Below, one piece after another: positions 11,211 to 20,407 of a stretch of 49,385 nucleotides of DNA. Both the position numbers and the translations under genes were made by a program. Location of the stretch: NCBI GenBank assembly GCA_943787725.1, contig CALSNM010000028.1, positions 1-49,385 of the forward strand. The letters are read 5' to 3'. The notes under the pieces were generated by a model. It saw only the letters and a program-made list of their open reading frames with translations. It was not told the origin of the DNA and searched no databases. This stretch comes from an uncultured Flavobacteriales bacterium. GTDB taxonomy: Bacteria; Bacteroidota; Bacteroidia; Flavobacteriales_D; Parvicellaceae. How positions within the stretch are numbered: the stretch's first letter is position 1; each line of letters starts with the position of its first letter.

Positions 11211-13214
11211 ATGCAATCTACTACCATGTTAAGTTTTAAGGAACAAATTATTCAAGGTATACCAAGTGAATTACCTTCAAAAAGAGAATATGATAACTCA
11301 GTTAGTCATGCTCCTAAGAGAAAAGATATTTTGACTGAGGAAGAAAAAAAGTTAGCTCTCAAAAATGCGCTTCGTTATTTCGATAAAAAACACCATGCAG
11401 AGCTAATTTCTGAATTCAGAGAAGAATTGGAAACTTACGGACGTATTTATATGTATCGTTTCCGACCTGAATACACTATTTATGCGCGCCCAATAGACGA
11501 ATACCCGGGTAAATCTGTGCAAGCTAAATCGATAATGCTTATGATTCAGAACAATTTGGATTATGCAATTGCGCAGCACCCGCATGAATTGATTACATAT
11601 GGAGGCAATGGTGCTGTTTTTCAAAACTGGGCGCAATACCTTCTGGTAATGCAATATCTGTCGGAAATGACAGATGAACAAACATTGGTCATTTATTCCG
11701 GACATCCAATGGGCCTATTCCCTTCTCATAGAGAAGCTCCTAGAGTTGTTGTAACCAATGGGATGATGATACCTAACTATTCGAAACCGGATGATTGGGA
11801 AAGGTTTAACGCTTTGGGAGTGTCTCAATATGGACAAATGACCGCTGGGTCTTATATGTATATTGGACCTCAGGGAATTGTCCACGGCACAACTATAACT
11901 GTTTTAAATGGTTGTAGAAAAATAGACAACAAAGGAACTGCAGGAAAATTATTTGTTACTTCTGGACTGGGAGGTATGAGCGGAGCTCAGCCGAAAGCAG
12001 GAAATATTGCTGGTGTTGTTTCAGTAACTGCTGAAATCAATCCGGAAGCAACCTACAAGAGGCACGAACAAGGTTGGGTAGATGAAGTTATCTCTGATTT
12101 AGATGAGCTATGTTCTCGTGTTCAAACCGCAAAAGAAAAGAAAGAAGTTGTTTCTATTGCCTATGATGGAAACATTGTAGATGTATGGGAAAAATTTGAT
12201 ACTGAAAACATATACATTGATTTAGGATCCGATCAAACATCATTACACAACCCATGGGCAGGCGGATATTATCCGGTTGAAATGTCTTATGAAGAGAGCA
12301 ATGAAATGATGGCTGAGAATCCAGATTTATTTAAGGACAAAATTCAAGAAACTCTTCGCCGACATGCAAAAGCAGTAAATTCACATACAGCAAAAGGAAC
12401 CTATTTCTTTGATTATGGAAATGCATTTTTACTAGAATCATCCAGAGCTGGAGCAGATATCATGGCTAACAACGGAATTGATTTTAGATACAATTCTTAT
12501 GTTCAAGACATCATGGGACCTATGTGCTTTGATTATGGGTTTGGTCCATTTAGGTGGGTTTGCACTTCAGGGAAACCTGAAGATTTAAAAATCACAGATG
12601 ATATTGCTTGTGAAGTTTTGGAAGAGTTAATGAAAAGCTCCCCAAAAGAAATCCAGCAACAAATGGCGGATAATATCCAGTGGATAAAAGGAGCTCAAGA
12701 AAACAAATTGGTTGTTGGTTCACAAGCTCGAATATTATATGCGGATGCTGAAGGGCGATCTAGAATTGCGGAAGCATTTAACCATGCTGTTTCCAGTGGC
12801 AAATTATCAGCTCCTATAAACTTGGGACGTGATCACCATGATGTTTCAGGAACGGACTCACCTTATAGAGAGACGAGCAATATATATGACGGCTCGCGAT
12901 TTACTGCAGATATGGCAATTCAAAATGTAATTGGAGATTCCTTTAGAGGAGCTACCTGGGTGAGTATCCATAATGGTGGTGGTGTTGGATGGGGAGAAGT
13001 CATTAACGGAGGTTTCGGAATGACACTAGACGGATCGGCTGACGCAGATAGAAGATTAAAATCTATGTTATTTTGGGACGTTAATAATGGTATAGCCAGG
13101 AGAAGTTGGGCAAGAAATCATGAAGCTATTTTTGCTATAAAAAGAGAAATGGAAAGAACACCTGATTTAAAAGTCACGATCCCAAATATTGTAGATGAGG
13201 ATTTATTAAACTAA
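11211..13214 (+). CDS. hutU: Urocanate hydratase
   Basis: Converts urocanate to imidazolone propionate in histidine degradation; cytosolic and NAD-dependent. Family hallmarks include YGGNGAVFQNWAQYLL, YSGHPMGLFPSH, NGMMIPNYS, FGPFRWVCTSG and SIHNGGGVGWGEVINGG. The 667 residues match the longer urocanase form found in Bacteroidota rather than the usual 555 or so. The gene is complete and opens at an ATG. The other hut genes (hutH, hutI, hutG) are absent, so it is probably a single-gene transcription unit. Its stop overlaps the stop of the convergent diacylglycerol-kinase-like gene by four bases. Confidence 0.96.
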   Translation: MQSTTMLSFKEQIIQGIPSELPSKREYDNSVSHAPKRKDILTEEEKKLALKNALRYFDKKHHAELISEFREELETYGRIYMYRFRPEYTIYARPIDEYPGKSVQAKSIMLMIQNNLDYAIAQHPHELITYGGNGAVFQNWAQYLLVMQYLSEMTDEQTLVIYSGHPMGLFPSHREAPRVVVTNGMMIPNYSKPDDWERFNALGVSQYGQMTAGSYMYIGPQGIVHGTTITVLNGCRKIDNKGTAGKLFVTSGLGGMSGAQPKAGNIAGVVSVTAEINPEATYKRHEQGWVDEVISDLDELCSRVQTAKEKKEVVSIAYDGNIVDVWEKFDTENIYIDLGSDQTSLHNPWAGGYYPVEMSYEESNEMMAENPDLFKDKIQETLRRHAKAVNSHTAKGTYFFDYGNAFLLESSRAGADIMANNGIDFRYNSYVQDIMGPMCFDYGFGPFRWVCTSGKPEDLKITDDIACEVLEELMKSSPKEIQQQMADNIQWIKGAQENKLVVGSQARILYADAEGRSRIAEAFNHAVSSGKLSAPINLGRDHHDVSGTDSPYRETSNIYDGSRFTADMAIQNVIGDSFRGATWVSIHNGGGVGWGEVINGGFGMTLDGSADADRRLKSMLFWDVNNGIARRSWARNHEAIFAIKREMERTPDLKVTIPNIVDEDLLN

Positions 13215-13242
13215 TCAACTAACAACATCTTTAGTTGATTAG
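13211..13242. terminator. Perfect 12-bp hairpin at the convergent gene ends
   Basis: CTAATCAACTAA (13211-13222) and TTAGTTGATTAG (13231-13242) form a perfect 12-bp stem with an eight-base loop. It covers the stop codons of hutU and the convergent kinase-like gene. On the minus strand it is followed by TTTAATAAAT, so it may end the kinase transcript. For hutU there is no T run after it. Confidence 0.5.
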
Positions 13243-14128
13243 ACAACACCCCTATTTTTAAAGGTGTTGTTCCTACATATTCACCATCCATGTCAATTGG
13301 ACATGGATTATCTATTGCTGTTATTTCACATTTTTCCGCAAATGAGTATTCTATCTCTTTATGAATAACCTTATGTCCTTTTTTTATTTTAGGAATATTC
13401 TTTAAGTAATCATATAAACTAACTTCCCCAATGACAACCAACTGCATTTTACCATCTGATAATTTAGCATCGGGAGCTATACACATTCCACTTCCAAAGT
13501 ATTTGCCATTTGCCATGCAAATACTCAGCATTTTACCCGTCCAATTATAATCTTTGCTCGTCAATCGAACTCTTTGCTTTTTATATGTAAAGAAAGCTTG
13601 AATTAGTGCTTTTGTATAAGTGAATTTACCACCTAACCTTTTTTTACTTTCTGAAATTTTATTGGCTACATAACCTCCTATTCCAATATCTGCAATATTG
13701 ATAAAATATCTTTTTCCAGATTTATTATCCACTTTATTAAAATACATTAGTCCTACATCTATTTTTTTAAATGAATCATTTTTTACCAAAAAAAGTAATT
13801 GTTCTAAATCATCCCTAACACCTAAGGATTTTGAAAAATCATTACCACTACCAGCAGGATAGACACCTAATATTACCTTTTCCCTTAGTTCTTTGCTTGC
13901 ATCAAAATAACCATTTACTCCCTCATTTATACTTCCATCACCTCCAACTAAAATCAAATAGTCTACACCTTTATTAATCGCATTCGTAGTTAGTTCTTGG
14001 AAACTATTCTCCAAGGTAGATTTTCTAATCTCAACCTGAAACTCACTTCTAAAACAATGAACAATGGATTCTCGTAAAACTTTCATTTTACGAATTTTCC
14101 CATTTATTATAAATGTTACTTTTTTCAA
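13211..14128 (-). CDS. Diacylglycerol/sphingosine kinase-like lipid kinase
   Basis: A 305-residue member of the DAGK catalytic family (YegS/DgkB/BmrU type), which phosphorylates lipid substrates using ATP. The nucleotide-binding motif LVGGDGSINEGVNG lies at about residues 60-75, and GVYPAGSGNDFSKSLG follows at about 90-105; both are hallmarks. The C-terminal beta domain contains GSGMCIAPDAKLSDGKMQLV and ends near IDMDGEYVGTTPLKI. The length fits YegS-like proteins. The substrate cannot be assigned from sequence. It is convergent with hutU, with a four-base overlap. Confidence 0.88.
   Translation of the reverse strand: MKKVTFIINGKIRKMKVLRESIVHCFRSEFQVEIRKSTLENSFQELTTNAINKGVDYLILVGGDGSINEGVNGYFDASKELREKVILGVYPAGSGNDFSKSLGVRDDLEQLLFLVKNDSFKKIDVGLMYFNKVDNKSGKRYFINIADIGIGGYVANKISESKKRLGGKFTYTKALIQAFFTYKKQRVRLTSKDYNWTGKMLSICMANGKYFGSGMCIAPDAKLSDGKMQLVVIGEVSLYDYLKNIPKIKKGHKVIHKEIEYSFAEKCEITAIDNPCPIDMDGEYVGTTPLKIGVLSNQLKMLLVD
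13243..13270. repeat. Second hairpin next to the 13211 hairpin
   Basis: ACAACACC (13243-13250) pairs with GGTGTTGT (13263-13270). It lies inside the 3' coding end of the kinase-like gene. With the neighbouring hairpin it makes a tandem pair that hutU read-through RNA could fold. Confidence 0.4.
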
Positions 14129-14255
14129 ATAGCCAATTATTTTCGTCTAAGGTAATTGATATTTTTCTTACCAATTAATGGAAATTTCGACCTTATACTA
14201 ATTATAGAAATATTTCTATTGTTATAAATCTATATTAGATGAAAATTAATCCCTA

Positions 14256-15926
14256 ATGAAATTTACAACTTTTCTCTTCGCAGCTGCAATACTACCTCTA
14301 ACTCTTAGCGCACAAAACCCTCTTGCCTTTGATATACGACGGATAGAAGGTGAGGGAAATGCTGGACGTGAATTAGAAATTACGCAGAGTAGCATAGACA
14401 GTATGTTTATTCTAGGAAACAACTTCATTGACCAACCCGTTTATGAAGCGCACCAAGCACCAATTCTTGTTGAAGTGGTTGATTTGGATTCCATTATTAG
14501 TGGTAATTACATTATAAAATTTGATAGTAGCAATTTCCTAGGGGTAGTAAATTCTTTCGCAAATTGGGAAATGTATAGAGAAGGCAGCATAGACACAGTT
14601 TACTCAGACTCAACTTTAGGAGCGAACAATACACAAATCATTCCTCAATGGGGCTTAGCGGTTACTGTTGAACATTATAATTATAATGGAACGTGGACTG
14701 ACCCTATTACCTCTAGTATAACAACTACTGGTACTCAGTGGTTATCAGGAGTTTCGGATACTGATGGATATTTCGCTGAAAATTGGATTGCATCTGGTAC
14801 CGAAAACACTGATTGTGACCCGATAACATACCCAAACATGAATAATGACCCTTGTGTATTTAACGATTTACTAGGTGATGATAACAATGAAGAGTATGAA
14901 CAAATTGTTAATGGGACATTTGCTCCTTTCAGATTAACTAGACCTTATAATCACTGGCCAAATTCTGATAATACAGCAGGTGCACAAGGAGCGGTAAAAC
15001 TATCGCAATTAAACAGTGTTGACATTGTTTTTACACCGGACACCTCTAAATGGAGTCGTTGCCCTGTGTTTGAAACACACCACATTGCTTCCCAAGCAAT
15101 TGGAAATGCAGAAAAACAAACTCTAAGAGAATCATCCTCCGTAGATGAAAATGGTAATCCTGATGGAACAGGAAATGGAATGGGTTGGTTTCCTGGATAT
15201 GCTTTAGATATTGAAACAGGTGAAAGGTTAAACATTGGTTTTGGTGAAGACTCCTTCCACCCTGCAGAAAATGGAGCAGATATGCTATTTAATCCAACAT
15301 CGAATATTTACGATCCTAGCGGTGATACCGTATTTGGAGGAAAACATTATATCTATGTATTTCAAAACTTAGATAAATATGCACCAGTGCCATCAACTCA
15401 CAATATGACTTATTACGATGAAGGTGAATTTATAGAAGATCAACTTGGAGGAAGCAGCGTAAATGCAGGAAATTTATTAAAAGTTTGGAGAGCATGCACT
15501 TGGGTTGGAATACCGCTAATGGAAAATGGTCAAACACTATTATCTTCTGAAACTAAAGTTCGAATCCGGGTTAAAAAACCTTTGTAGAATTATGGATATC
15601 TTATTTCTGATACATTAAACGCAACAATGCCTATGTATAGTGTTTATATAGACCCTTCTATTACTAGCATACAGAATCAGGAAATGATTGAAGTGTCAGT
15701 CCATCCAAATCCAACGGAAACTAATTTAACCTTTCAATTAAATGAAAATAGTAAAGAATATAAATTAGAGATATTTGACATTACAGGTAAAGTTTATAGA
15801 TCAACAAGCTTGAATGGGGTTAGCACAACGATAGATGTTTCTGATTTAAGCAAAGGAGTTTATTTGTATTACATACATAATAGAGATGGTTCCAGGCTAT
15901 CAAGAGGTAAGTTTGTTAAACAGTAA
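14256..15926 (+). CDS. Secreted T9SS cargo protein interrupted by an in-frame TAG
   Basis: Signal peptide MKFTTFLFAAAILPLTLSAQ, then a body I do not recognise, rich in Asn, Asp and Thr with few cysteines. The frame stops at TAG (15585-15587) after KVRIRVKKPL. The same frame then continues NYGYLISDTLNATMPMYSVY into a complete T9SS type A sorting domain: VSVHPNPTETNLTFQL, LEIFDITGKVY, SDLSKGVYLYYI, end GKFVKQ. Without the TAG the product would be 556 residues. This break is a substitution-type stop rather than a frameshift, unlike the others in the window. It may be a base error, a real nonsense mutation that removes the export signal, or (less likely) read-through. Confidence 0.75.
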
Positions 15927-15943
15927 CTTTAACTGAAAAATAT

Positions 15944-15977
15944 AAAAAAGGCTAAAGCAATCCTTAAGCCTTTTTTT
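15944..15977. terminator. Bidirectional intrinsic terminator
   Basis: AAAAAAGGCT (15944-15953) pairs with AGCCTTTTTT (15967-15976), with T runs in both directions. It separates the convergent T9SS cargo gene and the delta-60 repeat gene. Confidence 0.85.
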
Positions 15978-17571
15978 ATTCAATAATTATCTTTTGTGAT
16001 TCAATAATCCCTGTTGACAAATGCTTTATTGTAGTGAAATAAATACCCTTTGGAATTCCAGATACATTCAATTCAAATGAATCAGACATTACCTTATTTT
16101 GGCTCACCCGTTCACCGGCAACATTAAATAGCTGAAAAGTAAATAGATTTGATTCTGATGATTCTATTCTGAGTATATCGCTAACTGGGTTTGGATACAT
16201 TATAATTCCGGTTTGACTAGCATCAGGGATACCCAAACTTGGATTATTAATTAACTTTATAAAAGAAAAATCAAATATATTACCTGACGCCATTTTACGC
16301 ACAAATCCGCCACTAAACAACGCTTCATCGCTGAAACATAAATCTTCAATCCCACTTTCTTCCGAATCAAATTCTTCAAGAAAAAATCCGCCATTATTAT
16401 AATTGACATCATACACTCCTTGACTATTCATATTAATGATAAAAAAACCGTCGGAATCAACGGGGGTAGATGAAGTGTCATTCGTTGCATAGGATGAAAC
16501 AGCAATATCTCCATTAGGTGACCAATCCATATCTGTTGATTCTAAAATCCAATCAGGCAAACTAAATGAAGTAACATCCAATTGAGTTCCTGAGGTATCT
16601 TGTGCAAAAAGAGTTATATTTCCATATCCCGTTCCAACAACATTGATTAATGAATAGAGGGTGTCATTCGCATAATAATTTGAAACAATTGTATTGTCGT
16701 TATTAGGGGATAACTCAAACACGCGATATCCTAATCCAGCATAATTCAGATTTATATCCCCATTTTTCTTAACCATTATCATTAAGCACATATTGTTACT
16801 TCCGGGTCGATAATAACCTGAAAAGAAATAGTTGTCGTTAATTTCAACCATGTCTGTCAAATAACCTCCTGATCCATGCTTTGCTATTAGCGTTGATGTT
16901 AAACTATCTGCTAGTTCTCCGTTTGAATCCCAAATACGAATACCCGTGGTTCCAAATGTCGTATCCAAAATTCCATTATAATGCAATCTTCCCATGAGAG
17001 GATGGTCCGTGAGACTTATTTTATTTTCTGAGGTACCGCAAAACACTATTTGTTCATTCGATGTAACAGATATTCCATTTCCAACATCATACCTTCCCAA
17101 ATTTGGAGTAAAAAAACCACTGTCAGCAAAACTAGTATCCACTCTTCCTGAAAAATCAATTTTACCTACAAAAAGATGCAAAGTATCTTGAACGCCATAA
17201 TCTGAAGAATTACCAATAAAATAAATGCCTGAATCGCCAACATCCATATCAGTAATTGAAGAATGGTTGTCCCCAGGAAAATCGAATCGAATGTAACCTG
17301 AATCATTAAATGTAGAATCTAAATTCCCTTGATAATCTAACCTTCCTATTATGGCGTCGTAATTTAAAATAGTATCATCATAATGCCCCGTATAACCGGA
17401 AAAATAAATCATAGAGTCTATTGCTTCCATGCTGCTTAGATAATCGTTTTCGTCAATATCAATTTCGACTTTCCCTGAATCACCAAATAACAAATCCACA
17501 TGCTCAGGCACTTGAGCATGCACACAATAAGTTTGAGAGATGAATATGATAATAAAAAGTATCCTTAGCAT
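15976..17571 (-). CDS. Secreted delta-60 repeat protein with T9SS sorting domain
   Basis: A 531-residue exported protein. Signal peptide MLRILFIIIFISQTYCVHAQ is followed by delta-60 type repeats such as LLFGDSGKVEI, LDSTFNDSGYIRF, VDTSFADSGFFTP and LDTTFGTTGIRIW, whose repeated FGxxG core suggests a beta-propeller-like surface domain. The C-terminus is a T9SS type A sorting domain (IIMYPNPVSDILRIESS, LFNVAGERVSQ, SGIPKGIYFTTI). It is expected to be secreted or surface-attached; no enzyme motif is seen. The gene is unbroken. Upstream on the same strand lies an orphan sorting-domain fragment. Confidence 0.88.
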   Translation of the reverse strand: MLRILFIIIFISQTYCVHAQVPEHVDLLFGDSGKVEIDIDENDYLSSMEAIDSMIYFSGYTGHYDDTILNYDAIIGRLDYQGNLDSTFNDSGYIRFDFPGDNHSSITDMDVGDSGIYFIGNSSDYGVQDTLHLFVGKIDFSGRVDTSFADSGFFTPNLGRYDVGNGISVTSNEQIVFCGTSENKISLTDHPLMGRLHYNGILDTTFGTTGIRIWDSNGELADSLTSTLIAKHGSGGYLTDMVEINDNYFFSGYYRPGSNNMCLMIMVKKNGDINLNYAGLGYRVFELSPNNDNTIVSNYYANDTLYSLINVVGTGYGNITLFAQDTSGTQLDVTSFSLPDWILESTDMDWSPNGDIAVSSYATNDTSSTPVDSDGFFIINMNSQGVYDVNYNNGGFFLEEFDSEESGIEDLCFSDEALFSGGFVRKMASGNIFDFSFIKLINNPSLGIPDASQTGIIMYPNPVSDILRIESSESNLFTFQLFNVAGERVSQNKVMSDSFELNVSGIPKGIYFTTIKHLSTGIIESQKIIIE

Positions 17572-17574
17572 CTA

Positions 17575-17809
17575 ATTTAATAACAAGTCTTTGCGAAGAT
17601 ACTGAACTGTTATTTAAAATTCGTACTAAATAAAACTCATTTGGGATGTTTTTAACATTCAAGGCTGTTCTATTTGTTAACGGAATTATCGATTCAATAA
17701 TTTTCCCTTCCATTGATATAATTAGAATTTTGTTGGCTAAATATTCTTTTTCAATAACAGCTGAGTTAAATAAAAACAAAATATTTGTACTATTCTTAAA
17801 ATGAATCAA
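17575..17809 (-). pseudogene. Orphan T9SS sorting-domain fragment
   Basis: The minus-strand frame reads like a T9SS type A C-terminal domain: ILIISMEGKIIESI, LNVKNIPNEFYLVRILN and SSQRLVIK. It has no protein body in front of it, since a stop lies just upstream and the region then runs into the proC leader. After RLVIK the frame runs on into the signal peptide region of the delta-60 gene without the expected stop, so an indel is likely there. It may be the remnant of a deleted cargo gene. The only possible start is a TTG. Confidence 0.5.
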
Positions 17810-17840
17810 TTATCCTTTTTTCTATATGAGAAGATTCAGC

Positions 17841-17848
17841 TACATTTG
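17841..17848 (+). promoter_or_regulatory. Candidate -7 box for proC
   Basis: TACATTTG matches TAnnTTTG about 80 bases before the proC ATG. No TTG lies at the right distance, only a T-rich stretch, so this is a partial match. Confidence 0.35.
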
Positions 17849-17928
17849 GCTGCAATAAAATTCAAAAAACAAAACCTTTTCTTAACTCGACCAATTCTTG
17901 CTGCAGAAGAAGGTTTTAAATTATTTAA

Positions 17929-18735
17929 ATGGAAACAAAAAACAAAAGAATTGCAATAGTTGGGGCAGGAAACCTAGGAACATCTCTAGTAAACGGGTTG
18001 ATTAATTCAAATAACTTTTCAGCAACCAACTTTAGCTTAAGTAAAAGAAAAACGACTTCATTATCTTCTTTCAAAGAAAAAGGGTGCACTGTTACTAATA
18101 ATAACCAAGAAGCAATTAAAAATGCTAATATTATTGTTCTAGCAGTATTGCCCCAAAAAACGGATGAAGTTCTCAGAGAACTAGCTGATTCGCTGAACAA
18201 AAACCAGTTAATAATCTCTTTGGTTACAGGAGTAAAAGTTCAAGAAATTCAAAATCAAATCGGAAAAAATACACCAATTGTAAGAGCGATGCCAAATACG
18301 GCTATTGCTATTCGAGAATCAATGACATGTATTTCTACAAGCCCGCAATGGAAAGAGCATATTCCAGTTGTTAAAGAAATTTTCGAACAAGTTGGAGAAA
18401 CTGTTATCATTAATGAAGACCAAATGACATCCGCTACGGCACTTTGCGCCTGTGGAATTGCATTTTTCTTAAGAGCAATTCGCGCAGCAACCCAAGGGGG
18501 AACGGAAATAGATTTTCATGCTTCTGCAGCCCTAAAAATGGCCGCACAAACTGCAAAGGGTGCTGCATCATTATTGCTCGAAAACGATTCTCATCCAGAA
18601 GACGAAATTGACAAAGTAACTTCTCCAAAAGGCTGCACTATCGCTGGGTTAAACGAAATGGAGCACAGTGGATTTAGCTCATCCTTCATTAAAGGTATTA
18701 CAACTTCCGCTGAAAAGGCTAAGGGATTGTATTAA
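17929..18735 (+). CDS. proC: Pyrroline-5-carboxylate reductase
   Basis: Catalyses the last step of proline synthesis, reduction of pyrroline-5-carboxylate with NAD(P)H. The Rossmann motif IAIVGAGNLGTSLVNGLI is at residues 9-26, followed by VRAMPNTAIAIRESMTCI. The C-terminal dimerisation and substrate region reads TSPKGCTIAGLNEMEHSGF. The 268 residues match the family. It opens at the ATG following a T-rich stretch. It is a monocistronic gene on the plus strand, with the next gene 158 bases downstream. Confidence 0.95.
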   Translation: METKNKRIAIVGAGNLGTSLVNGLINSNNFSATNFSLSKRKTTSLSSFKEKGCTVTNNNQEAIKNANIIVLAVLPQKTDEVLRELADSLNKNQLIISLVTGVKVQEIQNQIGKNTPIVRAMPNTAIAIRESMTCISTSPQWKEHIPVVKEIFEQVGETVIINEDQMTSATALCACGIAFFLRAIRAATQGGTEIDFHASAALKMAAQTAKGAASLLLENDSHPEDEIDKVTSPKGCTIAGLNEMEHSGFSSSFIKGITTSAEKAKGLY

Positions 18736-18879
18736 ATCAACAGTTCCGGCCAAGACATATAACCTTAAAGCATTTCTTAATCACTTCATTTTCATCGAAT
18801 GATAAATTAATTCCGCAAAGTTTTTGAACGAAGAAAAATTCTTAGCAACCTCAAATACTTTTCATTTTTTTATTTTGAT

Positions 18880-18887
18880 TAGCTTTG
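18880..18887 (+). promoter_or_regulatory. -7 box placing the RNA start at the SDR start codon
   Basis: TAGCTTTG lies six bases before the ATG at 18894. If used, the transcript would begin at or within a base or two of the start codon, giving a leaderless mRNA. No clear TTG lies at the usual distance upstream. Confidence 0.45.
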
Positions 18888-18893
18888 CTGGTG

Positions 18894-19682
18894 ATGAGTC
18901 AGTTTAAAAACAAAATAATTTGGATTACAGGTGCTACTTCCGGAATTGGAGAAGCATTGGCATATGCACTTTCTGAAAAAGGAGCAAAATTAATTCTCTC
19001 TGCTCGGCGTATCGATGAATTGGAAAGGGTCAAATCAAACTGCAATGGCGAAGCTTTGATTTTAGCGCTTGACTTGTCTAAAATGGAGGAATTCGAATCA
19101 TTAACACAAAATGTGATTTCCCATTATGGTAGAATTGATTACCTCATCAACAATGGCGGAATTAGTCAGCGATCTGGAGCTTTTGAGACTCCACTGGAAA
19201 TCGACAGAAGAATAATGGAAGTCAATTACTTTGGGAATATTGCTTTGACAAAAGCTGTTCTGCCACAAATGCAGCAGCAAAAAAGCGGCACCATCGTTCC
19301 AATTAGTAGCTTAAGTGGAAAGTTTGGATTCTTCTTGCGCTCAGCCTATGCGGCTTCTAAATTTGCTTTGGTTGGTTTTTATGAATCACTTCGATTAGAA
19401 GAAGAGAAAAACAATATAAAAGTATCTATTGTCTTCCCCGGGTTTATTAAAACTGACATTTCTAAAAATGCTTTATCCAAAGATGGTAAAAGCACGGGTG
19501 AAATGGACAACAATCAAAATCAAGGAGTGACAGCTAAAAAATGTGCTCAACAAATTATTAAGGGCTTAGAGAAGAGCAAACTGGAGATTAAAGCAGGAGC
19601 TGGAGAATTAAAAGCGATTACTCTTAAACGGCTTTTTCCTAAATTGTTTCATAAGGTTATAAGGAAGAAGAGTGCTAAGTAA
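18894..19682 (+). CDS. SDR family oxidoreductase
   Basis: A classical short-chain dehydrogenase of 262 residues. The cofactor motif is WITGATSGIGEALAYAL and the NAG-type motif reads INNGGISQRS. The catalytic Ser is in PISSLSGKFGF and the Tyr-Lys pair in AYAASKFALVGF. The ATG at 18894 is preferred to the in-frame TTG at 18885, because the latter lies inside a -7 promoter box and adds only LVM to the N-terminus. The arrangement resembles DHRS7-like/YqjQ proteins, but the substrate is unknown. It converges on phhA with one base between stop codons. Confidence 0.88.
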   Translation: MSQFKNKIIWITGATSGIGEALAYALSEKGAKLILSARRIDELERVKSNCNGEALILALDLSKMEEFESLTQNVISHYGRIDYLINNGGISQRSGAFETPLEIDRRIMEVNYFGNIALTKAVLPQMQQQKSGTIVPISSLSGKFGFFLRSAYAASKFALVGFYESLRLEEEKNNIKVSIVFPGFIKTDISKNALSKDGKSTGEMDNNQNQGVTAKKCAQQIIKGLEKSKLEIKAGAGELKAITLKRLFPKLFHKVIRKKSAK

Positions 19683-19683
19683 C

Positions 19684-20403
19684 TTAAGCCACTTTTTCTC
19701 TAATAGTATCTCGAAATTGTTTAAACTCTGAAAAAAGCTGGTCAAAACTTTCTAGTTCGAAGTAAAGTGTTTGCACAACATCCGTTTTAAACTCAGTATT
19801 TATAACTTGCTCTAAACTAAAAGGAACAACCTCTACATCTGCACTCAAACTATGAATTGTTTCACCAAAAGAGGAGCAAATTCCAGCCCCATAAACTTTT
19901 GGACCATTTTCATAAATTAAACCAAATTCAATTGTAAACCAATACAACCTTTGTAACTGAACAACAACATCATCATTATCAATAAACTCAACACCTAAAT
20001 CACCAAATTCTTTCATAAATTGGGCAAATTTTGGATCTGCCAATAATGGTGTATGGCCAAAAATATCATGAAACATATCTGGTTCTTCTAGATAATCTAA
20101 TTGATTCATTTTTCGGACCCAAGTAGAGGCACTAAATTTTCTTTGCGCTAAAAGACGGAAAAAATCTTCTACTGGAATTAATCCAGGCACTACTTCTATA
20201 GTCCAACCTGTTGACTCTATTAAAGTAGCATTCATTAGCTTAAAATCAGGAATCTGCTTTGCATTTAGCACATCTTTCATTATCTCCAAACAAGACAAAT
20301 ACGCTGCACAACTTTTACCTTGTAAATTCTCAACTTGTCTCTCAAATAGTGTTTTCCACACAATTTGATCTCCTTCTTTATATAGTTTGTATTCTTGTTT
20401 CAT
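19684..20403 (-). CDS. phhA: Phenylalanine 4-monooxygenase
   Basis: Iron- and pterin-dependent hydroxylase converting phenylalanine to tyrosine. The iron ligands are visible as His112 and His117 in FHDIFGHTPLL and Glu159 in YWFTIEFGLI. The 239 residues match the bacterial single-domain form without a regulatory ACT domain. It is the last gene of the trp operon, four bases after the DAHP synthase gene. This placement ties Phe-to-Tyr conversion to the aromatic biosynthetic transcript. Alternatives such as tryptophan hydroxylase are unlikely in bacteria. Confidence 0.92.
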   Translation of the reverse strand: MKQEYKLYKEGDQIVWKTLFERQVENLQGKSCAAYLSCLEIMKDVLNAKQIPDFKLMNATLIESTGWTIEVVPGLIPVEDFFRLLAQRKFSASTWVRKMNQLDYLEEPDMFHDIFGHTPLLADPKFAQFMKEFGDLGVEFIDNDDVVVQLQRLYWFTIEFGLIYENGPKVYGAGICSSFGETIHSLSADVEVVPFSLEQVINTEFKTDVVQTLYFELESFDQLFSEFKQFRDTIREKVA

Positions 20404-20407
20404 TTCA

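Noticed and set aside
17801..17959. 52-codon plus-strand ORF starting MNQLSFFLYEKIQLHLAAIK ahead of proC
   Set aside because: It overlaps the proC start in another frame, contains the candidate proC -7 box and is rich in Lys and Phe as expected of AT-rich noncoding DNA. No family is recognisable.
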